From positions 1-5,064 of the forward strand of contig DATCKS010000126.1 of NCBI GenBank assembly GCA_036562265.1: a stretch of DNA of 5,064 nt. The letters are read 5' to 3'. Shown piece by piece: positions 1 to 5,064 of this stretch; position 1 is the stretch's first letter; each line of letters starts with the position of its first letter. This DNA comes from DASVDK01 sp036562265 [NCBI: Thermodesulfobacteriota bacterium]. Its GTDB lineage: Bacteria > DASVDK01. The notes beneath the pieces were generated by a model that saw nothing but the letters and a program-made list of their open reading frames with translations, was not told the origin of the DNA and ran no database searches. Made by a program: the position numbers and the translations under genes.

Positions 1-420
1 CTCGAAGAACCGGCCGTCGACCATCCTCACCGTGGGGCGGACGCCGAGCGCCCGAGGGGAGACGCCGCGCACCGGGACGTTCGCGTCGGTGTCGCGGCCC
101 TTGAGCGGGAAGGGGGCCACGACGACGACCTCGGGGCTCGCCAGGGGGCCGCTGTCGCCGCGCGCCACACCCGGCGCGTCCTCGATGACCCGCACCTGGT
201 CGAGCGAGATGCTGCTGTCCAGCTCCGAGGTGGCCCCCGCCCGCCGGACGATCGCGTTCTGGGGGGAGCCCGACGCCACGAGCGTCGCCTCGAAGCCGCG
301 CGCGAGCGAGAGCATCGCCACGAACACGCCGACCGTCCCGGCGATGCCGAGCACCGCCACCACCGACGAGGTCCAGCGCGCCCTGAGACTCCGGACGTTG
401 TAGATCAGCGGGATGGCCAT
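1..420 (-). CDS. ABC transporter permease, FtsX/MacB type (N-terminal part, cut by window edge)
   Basis: The reverse strand is open for exactly 140 codons from an ATG at 420-418 to the window edge, with no stop. The protein starts MAIPLIYNVRSLRARW, has one strong hydrophobic segment at about residues 18-40, then a polar region expected to lie in the periplasm. This is the layout of the MacB periplasmic core domain plus first helix of FtsX-fold permeases; the later three helices would lie outside the window. An AGGCGG Shine-Dalgarno sequence (433-428) sits 7 bases before the ATG. The start lies 1 base after the stop of the preceding permease (TGA-C-ATG), so translation is probably coupled. It is most likely the second, non-identical permease subunit of the same exporter. 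Family assignment is firm from fold pattern and context; substrate is unknown. Confidence 0.85.
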   Translation of the reverse strand, partial: MAIPLIYNVRSLRARWTSSVVAVLGIAGTVGVFVAMLSLARGFEATLVASGSPQNAIVRRAGATSELDSSISLDQVRVIEDAPGVARGDSGPLASPEVVVVAPFPLKGRDTDANVPVRGVSPRALGVRPTVRMVDGRFFE

Positions 421-421
421 G

Positions 422-1564
422 TCAGATCCGCCTGAGCGCGTCGACGACGCGCAGCCTCCCGGCGGAGAGCGCCGGCAGGATCCCCGCCGCGAGTCCTACG
501 GCGATCGCGAGCACCGAGCCGACGACCATCGCGTCGGGCGGCAGGTAGAAGAAGGGGAGGAAGCCGCCGGTGGGATCGCCCCCCAGGGTGAAGAGCTTCG
601 CGAGCCCGAGCCCGATGCCGCCGCCGACCGCCGCGATGACGACCGTCTCCGCGATGACCAGCGCGAGCACGAAGCGGTCGGAGAAGCCGATCGCCTTGAG
701 GACCGCCAGCTCCCGCGTCCGCTCCCGCACGGCGATGGCCATCGTGTTTCCGGTCACGAGGAGGAGCGTGAAGAAGACGACGCCGCCGATGCTCAGGATC
801 AGGAGCTGGATGTTCCCCATCTGCTTGACCCACGAGGCGGCAAAGGCCTTCTCGGTGTCGGTCCTGGTCTCCGCGGGGGAGTTGGCGAACGCCTCGTCGA
901 TCGCCGAGACGATCCGCACCGCGTCGTCGGGGTTGGCGATCCGGACCGTGTACCAGCCGACGCGACCCCTCTGCTCCGGGGCGAGCCGCTCGTCCAGGTA
1001 GTCCCAGCGGAACCAGAACTGCGTGGTGTCGTCCTCCGTCCGACGGCCGCGGTAGATGCCGCGGATGTTGAACTCCCAGGTGCCGGGGTAGATGGTGCCC
1101 CGCAGGGGGATGCGGTCGCCCACCTTCCAGCCGAACCGCCTGGCGAGGGACTCGCCGACGATGGCCCCCTCCCGGTCGCGCAGGAACGCCTGCCACTGGT
1201 CGTCGGGCACGATGAACTCGGTGAACAGCCGCAGGTAGTTCTCGGCGTCGATGGCGAACTGCGGGAAGAAGTTCCGCTCGTCCTGGTAGACGCCGCCGAA
1301 CCAGTTCGCGAACGTCACTCCGGTGACGCCGGGGATGCGGGCGATCCGATCCCGGTAGGCCAGGGGGAGGGGCTGGATGAGCGAGACCCGGTTCACGACC
1401 ACGAGCCGGTCGGCGCCGGCCACGTCCACGCCCTGCTGGAAGGCGCCGTGGACCACCGCCAGGATGCCGAACAGGAAGAGGGCGACCGCGAAGGAGCCGA
1501 CGGTCAGGACGGTCCGGACCTTCTTGCGGAAGAGGTTGGCCAGGATCAGGTGGCGGTACTTCAT
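422..1564 (-). CDS. ABC transporter permease, FtsX/MacB type
   Basis: This 380-residue inner-membrane protein has the four-helix FtsX/MacB plan: helix 1 at about residues 18-40, a large extracytoplasmic domain at about 41-250, then helices at about 252-272, 297-321 and 345-366. The cytoplasmic motif RERTRELAVLKAIG (280-293) is the typical coupling segment of this family, and the C-terminus (PALSAGRLRVVDALRRI) is the usual family ending. Length is normal for a MacB-type permease without a fused ATPase. Its ATG overlaps the ATPase stop by four bases (ATGA), and its own TGA is followed after one base by a second permease, so two different permeases probably form a heterodimer. In this family ATP hydrolysis usually drives conformational change (mechanotransmission) that pushes substrates through the periplasmic partner; here that role is inferred. 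Lipoprotein or lipid transport is an alternative to drug or peptide export. Confidence 0.92.
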   Translation of the reverse strand: MKYRHLILANLFRKKVRTVLTVGSFAVALFLFGILAVVHGAFQQGVDVAGADRLVVVNRVSLIQPLPLAYRDRIARIPGVTGVTFANWFGGVYQDERNFFPQFAIDAENYLRLFTEFIVPDDQWQAFLRDREGAIVGESLARRFGWKVGDRIPLRGTIYPGTWEFNIRGIYRGRRTEDDTTQFWFRWDYLDERLAPEQRGRVGWYTVRIANPDDAVRIVSAIDEAFANSPAETRTDTEKAFAASWVKQMGNIQLLILSIGGVVFFTLLLVTGNTMAIAVRERTRELAVLKAIGFSDRFVLALVIAETVVIAAVGGGIGLGLAKLFTLGGDPTGGFLPFFYLPPDAMVVGSVLAIAVGLAAGILPALSAGRLRVVDALRRI

Positions 1565-2286
1565 CGACCCCGCCCCGCCGTCGCGGCCTCCACGAGCACC
1601 CCCTTCTCCAGGTGCAGCACCACCCGGGCTCGTTCCGCGGCCAGCGGATCGTGGGTGACCATGAGCACGGTCTTGCCGTGCTCCCGGACGAGCCGATCGA
1701 GGAGGTCGAGGATCTCGTCGGCGCTCTTGCGGTCGAGGTCGCCGGTCGGCTCGTCGCAGAGCAGGAAGGTCGGATCGGCCACGATGGCGCGCGCGATGCC
1801 GACCCGCTGCTCCTGCCCGCCCGAGAGTTGCCGCGGGTAGTGGTGCATGCGATCGGCGAGGCCGACGACCTCGAGCGCCGTCTCCACGTGGCGTCGGCGC
1901 TCGGCTTTCGAGAGACCGGTCAGAAGGAGCGGAAGCTCGACGTTCTGGAAGGCGGTGAGCACCGGGATCAGGTTGTACATCTGGAAGACGAATCCGACGT
2001 GGCGCGCCCGCCAGGCGGTCAGCTTGCGGGCCGACATGCGCGTGATCTCGTCGCCGTCCACCCTGATGCTGCCGGCCGAGGGGAGGTCGAGCCCGCCGAG
2101 GAGGTTGAGCAGCGTGCTCTTGCCCGACCCGCTCGGCCCCATGAACGCGACGAAGTCGCCGCGGTCGACGTCGAGGTCGAGCCCCCGGAGGACGTGGATC
2201 TCCTCGCCGCCGCGCCGGTAGGTCTTGCTAAGCCCGCGCACCTGGATCAGGCTCTTGCCGTCGTCCCGCCCGTCGATCCTGGCCAT
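1561..2286 (-). CDS. ABC transporter ATP-binding protein (MacB/LolD-type)
   Basis: This 241-residue cytoplasmic ATPase has every motif of an active ABC nucleotide-binding domain: Walker A GPSGSGKST (50-58), Q-loop glutamine 102 in FVFQMYNLIP, signature LSGGQ (154-158), Walker B FLLCDE (174-179) with catalytic Glu179, D-loop GDLD (182-185) and the switch histidine in THD (His212). The FQMYNLIP and DEPTGDLD context matches the MacB/LolD/FtsE group of ATPases that serve FtsX-fold permeases. The signature continues EQRV where QQRV is commoner, a conservative change. The ATG at 2286 is supported by AGGAGG 4 bases upstream, and the gene ends in a 4-base overlap with the permease start. It would dimerise and power the two neighbouring permeases. 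Family is certain; the transported molecule is not visible. Confidence 0.96.
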   Translation of the reverse strand: MARIDGRDDGKSLIQVRGLSKTYRRGGEEIHVLRGLDLDVDRGDFVAFMGPSGSGKSTLLNLLGGLDLPSAGSIRVDGDEITRMSARKLTAWRARHVGFVFQMYNLIPVLTAFQNVELPLLLTGLSKAERRRHVETALEVVGLADRMHHYPRQLSGGQEQRVGIARAIVADPTFLLCDEPTGDLDRKSADEILDLLDRLVREHGKTVLMVTHDPLAAERARVVLHLEKGVLVEAATAGRGR

Positions 2287-2290
2287 GACG

Positions 2291-2296
2291 CCTCCT
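2291..2296 (-). promoter_or_regulatory. Ribosome binding site of the ATPase gene, fused to the adaptor stop codon
   Basis: On the reverse strand the adaptor gene ends in TAG, and the next bases give a full AGGAGG that uses the last two bases of that stop. The ATPase ATG follows after CGTC (4 bases). The perfect Shine-Dalgarno match fixes the ATPase start, and the shared bases imply ribosomes finishing the adaptor can re-initiate directly. Confidence 0.8.
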
Positions 2297-3533
2297 ACCG
2301 TCTCACCTCTACCCGCTGGCCGTCGCTCAGCGCGTCGACGCCGGTGACGACGACTTCCTCGCCGCCGGAAAGCCCCGCGATCACCTCGTGCTCGTCGCCT
2401 CGCGTCCCGCCCAGGCGCACCGCGCGCCGCTCGACCCGGCCCTCCCGGTGGACGAACACCGCGACCGTGTCGCCCTCCTCGCGCAGGGCGGCCCGCGGGA
2501 CCAGGACCGTGCCGGCCGCCGCCGGCTCGCTCGGCGCCTCGCCGAGGAACGTGACCTTCACCCCCATGTCCGGGAGGATGCGCGGGTCCAGCTGGTCGAA
2601 CGCCACCCGGACCTTCACCGTGGCCTTCTGCCGGTCCGCGGTCGGGATCACGGTGCGGACCGTCGCCGGGATCTGCCAGTCGGGGTAGGCGTCGAGAACG
2701 GCCGTGACCGGCTGGCCGGGACGGACCCGGGCGATGTACGACTCGTTCACGTCGACCTCGATCTCGAGCGACGTCATGTCGACGATGGTCGCGATCCCCG
2801 TCCGCGTGAAGCCGCCGCCGGCCGAGATCGGCGAGACCATCTCGCCGCGCTGGGCGTCCTTCGAGACGACGATCCCGGCGAAGGGGGCCCGAACCGTGCA
2901 GTTCTCGAGGTCCTGCTCGGCCACCCGGACGCGCGCCTCGGCGGCCTCGACCTGCTCGCGGGCGAGGGCGATGCGCGCCTTGAGCGCCTCGACGGCGGTG
3001 GCCGCCTGGTCGCGCGCCTGCTCGGGGACGAACCCCGCCTTCCAGAGCTCGTTCATGCGCGCGAGTTCGCGTTCGGCGTTGGCGAGGTTCACGCGCAGCT
3101 CGCCGAGCGTTGCGGCCGTTGCGTCGCGATCGGCCCTGGCCGAGAGGAGCCGCGCCCGGGCGTCCGAGTCGTCGAGCCTCGCCAGGACCTGCCCGGCCTT
3201 CACGTGCATCCCTTCTTCGGCGAGGATCTCGTTGACCCGCGCAGTGATCTTGGCCGCAACCGTCGCCCGCCGCCTGGGGGTCACGTACCCGCTCGCGTTG
3301 AGCAGGGCCGGACGGCCCGTGCCGGCGGTCGCGCGCACGGTGACGACGTCAACGACCGGCGCCGCCTCCCGCAGCAGGGCGAACCCGCCGGCGGCGAGGA
3401 CGAGGAGGGCCGCCGCGAAGGCGGCGATCGCGCGCGGGCCGACGCGTGACGGGCGTCGCCGCGCCCGCTCGTCGATCTTGAGGCCCGAGAGGTCCGGGCC
3501 GCGTGTCCTGCCGCTTGTCGGTTCGTCGGGCAC
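2295..3533 (-). CDS. Efflux periplasmic adaptor subunit (HlyD/MacA-like membrane fusion protein)
   Basis: The product is the inner-membrane-anchored periplasmic adaptor of a tripartite-type exporter. Counting from the chosen start (412 residues): a short polar N-terminus containing DLSGLKIDERARRR, one membrane anchor at about 35-54, first lipoyl half at about 90-121 (ending HVKAGQVLARLD), an Ala/Glu/Arg-rich helical hairpin at about 124-211, second lipoyl half at about 212-235 (CTVRAPFAGIVVSKD), a beta-barrel region at about 248-328, and a membrane-proximal domain to the end. No lipoprotein cysteine is seen. The start is uncertain. GTG at 3533 is preferred because GGTGGA lies 8 bases upstream, it leaves the short N-terminus usual for the family, and a possible promoter lies at 3588-3597. 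ATG at 3590 (431 residues) and GTG at 3599 (434) are in frame but lack a visible Shine-Dalgarno. It is first in the operon; its outer-membrane partner must be encoded elsewhere. Confidence 0.92.
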   Translation of the reverse strand: MPDEPTSGRTRGPDLSGLKIDERARRRPSRVGPRAIAAFAAALLVLAAGGFALLREAAPVVDVVTVRATAGTGRPALLNASGYVTPRRRATVAAKITARVNEILAEEGMHVKAGQVLARLDDSDARARLLSARADRDATAATLGELRVNLANAERELARMNELWKAGFVPEQARDQAATAVEALKARIALAREQVEAAEARVRVAEQDLENCTVRAPFAGIVVSKDAQRGEMVSPISAGGGFTRTGIATIVDMTSLEIEVDVNESYIARVRPGQPVTAVLDAYPDWQIPATVRTVIPTADRQKATVKVRVAFDQLDPRILPDMGVKVTFLGEAPSEPAAAGTVLVPRAALREEGDTVAVFVHREGRVERRAVRLGGTRGDEHEVIAGLSGGEEVVVTGVDALSDGQRVEVRR

Positions 3534-3587
3534 GTTCGGGTTCCACCAGGCGGATGCGTGACGGCGCCTCGTCGCCGGAGGAGCGGA

Positions 3588-3597
3588 CATATAGCAC
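3588..3597 (-). promoter_or_regulatory. Candidate extended -10 promoter for the efflux operon
   Basis: On the reverse strand TG-C-TATATG forms an extended -10 element (TGnTATAAT-like, 4 of 6 in the hexamer) in the only AT-rich patch of this otherwise GC-rich stretch. No good -35 box is seen at the expected distance. Transcription would start near 3581, about 48 bases before the preferred GTG at 3533 and downstream of the alternative starts at 3590 and 3599. It is a pattern match only. Confidence 0.35.
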
Positions 3598-3661
3598 ACG
3601 GGCCCGGCCCCTTGCTACCCGGCGCCATGGCGGCCCGTTCGACGCGGCGGCGACCGCGCCG

Positions 3662-4093
3662 GTTGACGTCGCGCACAGCCTGGCCGAGCAGGACCTCGCG
3701 CGCGAGTTCGACGTGAGCGTGGGGACCATGCGCTGCGTCATCCAGATGCTCGTCGGCGAAGGGCACGTCTCTCGCGCCATCAGGGCGGGGGACGGCTCGC
3801 TCGTCGACCTCGTGCAACTCGAGCCCGACTCGTGCGTCCGCCTCGTGTCGCGGCGCCGGCTCGTGCCGCCGCCCGAGGTACGCCTCTCCCTCGGCGACGG
3901 CAAGGAGGCGGTCATGTTGCGTGTCGCTTCTCACGCGCTCCTGCGGCGTGCGGATGGGACGTTCACGCTCGAGCCGGGGCAGTTCTGGCGAGCCGAGCGC
4001 CCAGCCCGACGCCCCGGCGATATAACGGCTTTCTGCTTGACCGGTCCCGGACGCTCCGATAGCCTGGGTCATTGGGCCTCCACTCCTCCATGA
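3662..4093 (+). pseudogene. Probable remnant of a GntR/HutC-family transcriptional regulator
   Basis: One plus-strand frame reads LAREFDVSVGTMR (3695-3733) and then a segment ending LVGEGHV (3749-3769). This closely follows the recognition-helix pattern of GntR winged-helix domains (LAREFGVSxGTVRxAL...LxxEGLV). Further on, RLVSRRRLVPPPEV (3839-3880) and SLGDGKEAVML (3887-3919) resemble the start of the UTRA ligand-binding domain of HutC-type members. Codons are strongly GC3-biased from about 3662 to 3918, as in real genes here, then the bias weakens. The usual N-terminal helix (YRQIAxxLRxxI...GxxLPSE) is not found in any plus frame upstream, and the frame ends at TGA 4091-4093 well short of a full UTRA domain. 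In-frame upstream ATG (3554) and GTG (3503) exist but would add non-GntR sequence overlapping the adaptor start region. It is therefore read as a decayed or truncated regulator; a diverged functional short protein starting at 3554 is less likely. Confidence 0.5.
4037..4065 (+). promoter_or_regulatory. Candidate sigma70-type promoter for the crotonase/CoA-transferase genes
   Basis: TTGACC (4037-4042, 5 of 6 to the -35 consensus) is followed after exactly 17 bases by TAGCCT (4060-4065, 3 of 6 to the -10 consensus). Transcription would begin near 4072, about 58 bases before the crotonase ATG and at the base of the inverted repeat. A second possibility is TATAAC at 4021-4026 (5 of 6 to -10), which has no recognisable -35 box and would start transcription near 4033. 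The area is locally AT-richer than its surroundings. Confidence 0.35.
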
Positions 4094-4106
4094 GGAGTGG
4101 AAGCTC
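4074..4106. promoter_or_regulatory. Strong inverted repeat / hairpin in the crotonase leader
   Basis: TCCACTCCTC (4079-4088) and GAGGAGTGGA (4092-4101) are perfectly complementary around the 3-base loop CAT. After one C/A mismatch the stem extends four more pairs (GGGC 4074-4077 with GCTC 4103-4106, one being G-U). No T-rich run follows, so it is not a standard intrinsic terminator. It ends 23 bases before the crotonase ATG and leaves the GGGAG Shine-Dalgarno (4115-4119) free. It could be an operator for a dimeric repressor or a stabilising 5' hairpin on the mRNA. Confidence 0.55.
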
Positions 4107-4129
4107 CGCCACGCGGGAGCGACGTCAGC

Positions 4130-4921
4130 ATGAGCCAGCCGGCAACGGGCGGCGACCTCCTCATCGAGCGAGACGGTTCGACCGCCATCGTCACCTTCAA
4201 CCGTCCGGACGCCCGCAACGCCATGACCTTCGAGATGTACGAGGGGCTCCACGACGCGTGCGAGCGGTTCGACGCCGACCCGGAGGTCCGCGTGGTGGTC
4301 CTGCGGGGCGCCGGCACGAAGGCGTTCGTGACGGGCACCGACATCCGCCAGTTCCTCGACTTCACCACCGCCGAGCACGCCCTTGAGTACGAGGCGCGCG
4401 TGAGCCGGGTCCTCAAGCGGGTCGTGGCGATGACGAAGCCGACCATCGCCATGGTGCAGGGGGACGCGGTCGGCGGCGGGCTCGGCATGGCGATCGCGTG
4501 CGACCTGCGCATCGCGGCGAGCCACGCCCGCTTCGGCATCCCCATCGCGCGGACGCTCGGCAACATCGTCGCGCCCACGGGGGTCGCGCTCCTCGCGGCC
4601 ACCGTCGGGCCGGTGCGCGCGCGGGAGATCCTCCTGACGGCGCGCCTCCTCGACGCGGCCGAGGCGAAGGCCATCGGGCTCGTCGACGAGGTCCATCCCG
4701 CCGAGGCGCTCGAGTCGCGCGTCCGCGAGCTTGCGGCGCACCTGGCGACGCTCGCGCCGCTCACGCTCGCCGGCGTGAAGGAGTACGGCCGGCGGCTCCT
4801 CGAGGCCTTCACGGTGAAGGACGCCGAGGACATCATCCTCTCCTGCTATCTGAGCGAGGACTTCAAGGAAGGCGTCCGCGCGTTCCTCGAGAAGCGCAAG
4901 CCCAGGTGGCAGGGCCGCTGA
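4130..4921 (+). CDS. Enoyl-CoA hydratase/isomerase (crotonase) superfamily protein, atypical active site
   Basis: This 263-residue protein has the crotonase fold signature: [13 protein letters not shown] (20-32), first oxyanion-hole loop KAFVTGTDI (64-72), second oxyanion-hole segment [11 protein letters not shown] (111-121), [14 protein letters not shown] (123-136), and a C-terminal helical part. Length is normal for the family. It should bind an acyl-CoA and stabilise a thioester enolate. The two glutamates of classical hydratases (rat Glu144 and Glu164, in GGGCEL and FGQPE contexts) are replaced by Gly119 and Ile139, so simple water addition is doubtful; isomerase, hydrolase, lyase or dehalogenase-like chemistry is possible. 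The PIARTLGN segment (138-145) appears, from memory, in other GTDI-type crotonases. ATG 4130 is preferred (GGGAG 10 bases upstream); the in-frame GTG at 4097 lies inside the hairpin and adds 11 residues unlike the family. A CoA-transferase follows after 2 bases, indicating a shared acyl-CoA pathway. Confidence 0.93.
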   Translation: MSQPATGGDLLIERDGSTAIVTFNRPDARNAMTFEMYEGLHDACERFDADPEVRVVVLRGAGTKAFVTGTDIRQFLDFTTAEHALEYEARVSRVLKRVVAMTKPTIAMVQGDAVGGGLGMAIACDLRIAASHARFGIPIARTLGNIVAPTGVALLAATVGPVRAREILLTARLLDAAEAKAIGLVDEVHPAEALESRVRELAAHLATLAPLTLAGVKEYGRRLLEAFTVKDAEDIILSCYLSEDFKEGVRAFLEKRKPRWQGR

Positions 4922-4923
4922 CC

Positions 4924-5064
4924 ATGGCGGGGCCGCTCGAGGGGATCCGCGTCGTCGACCAGACGCAGGTCATGGCCGGCCCCTCGTGCAGCCAGCTCCT
5001 CGGCGACATGGGGGCCGAGGTCATCAAGGTCGAGCCGCCGGAAGGGGACAGCACGCGCCGCCAG
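4924..5064 (+). CDS. CaiB/BaiF family III CoA-transferase (N-terminal 47 residues, cut by window edge)
   Basis: The reading frame from ATG 4924 is open to the window end. It begins [20 protein letters not shown] and continues with [20 protein letters not shown], the highly characteristic N-terminus of family III CoA-transferases (GP...LGDMGADVIKVE-PxGD). These enzymes move CoA between a thioester and a free acid; the catalytic aspartate of the family lies far downstream and is not in the window. The ATG is 2 bases after the crotonase TGA, with AGGG (4911-4914) 9 bases upstream inside the crotonase gene, so the two are almost certainly cotranscribed. It may activate the acid whose CoA ester the crotonase uses; the substrate cannot be inferred from this fragment. 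Confidence 0.92.
   Translation, partial: MAGPLEGIRVVDQTQVMAGPSCSQLLGDMGAEVIKVEPPEGDSTRRQ

Noticed and set aside
413-1840. Long plus-strand open frame (475 codons) opposite the permease and ATPase genes
   Set aside because: Its translation is a low-complexity run of D, R, E, G, V and P typical of the antisense of GC-rich genes, and the opposite strand encodes well-conserved permease and ABC ATPase motifs.
1612-2688. Plus-strand open frame (358 codons) opposite the ATPase and the end of the adaptor
   Set aside because: It is an antisense shadow of genes with full catalytic motifs; no domain is visible in its translation.
3627-3713. Small plus-strand frame starting ATG 3627 (MAARSTRRRPRR...)
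   Set aside because: It is an Arg-rich frame ending at TGA after about 28 codons, out of frame with the GntR-like motif; it has no Shine-Dalgarno and no domain.
4048-4058. Short palindrome CGGA-CGC-TCCG within the promoter spacer
   Set aside because: Four-base arms are expected by chance in sequence this GC-rich; it is not supported as an operator by itself.
4074-4106. Inverted repeat as an intrinsic terminator for the upstream regulator remnant
   Set aside because: The stem is strong, but no T-rich stretch follows on either strand, so a regulatory or 5' leader role fits better.
3281-4741. Long minus-strand open frame (486 codons) opposite the crotonase and across the intergenic region
   Set aside because: It is antisense to the crotonase, whose motifs are clear, and overlaps the adaptor gene out of frame. 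Its sequence is Arg/Asp/Glu/His-rich with no recognisable domain.
4069-4836. Minus-strand open frame (255 codons) opposite the crotonase
   Set aside because: The Ser/Arg/Ala-rich translation is a shadow of the crotonase coding strand, and no family motif is seen.

Overview
The window is very GC-rich, with codon third positions almost all G or C. It looks like a bacterial chromosome segment from a high-GC, probably Gram-negative lineage. The gene styles (MacB/FtsX-type efflux operon, crotonase beside a family III CoA-transferase) recall environmental lineages such as Rokubacteria/Methylomirabilota or soil proteobacteria, but no marker gene fixes the taxonomy, so that is only inference.

Left half, minus strand (about 3590 down to 1): one compact operon for a tripartite-type ABC exporter. 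In transcription order it encodes a periplasmic adaptor (membrane fusion protein), an ABC ATPase, an FtsX/MacB-fold permease, and a second permease of the same fold cut by the left edge. Junctions are very tight: a Shine-Dalgarno sequence built into the adaptor stop codon, a 4-base ATGA overlap, then a 1-base gap. The four products are expected to act together: ATPase dimer, two different permease subunits, and an adaptor spanning the periplasm. The substrate cannot be read from sequence, and no outer-membrane TolC-like gene lies in the window.

Middle (about 3534 to 4129): the divergent intergenic region. It holds a candidate extended -10 promoter for the efflux operon, what looks like the remnant of a GntR/HutC-family regulator on the plus strand (a recognisable winged-helix motif followed by UTRA-like sequence, without a normal N-terminus and with a premature end), a candidate promoter for the rightward genes, and a strong inverted repeat (10-bp perfect stem, 3-base loop, extendable) at the predicted transcript start.

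Right part, plus strand (4130 to 5064): a crotonase (enoyl-CoA hydratase/isomerase superfamily) protein and, 2 bases after its stop, the N-terminus of a CaiB/BaiF family III CoA-transferase that runs off the right edge. Together they suggest metabolism of an organic acid as its CoA thioester. The crotonase lacks both glutamates used by classical enoyl-CoA hydratases, so its reaction is probably not simple hydration.

No tRNA, rRNA, CRISPR array, insertion sequence or convincing intrinsic terminator was seen. No clearly new multi-gene system is evident. The points most worth a second look are the regulator remnant, the 5' hairpin and the glutamate-less crotonase.
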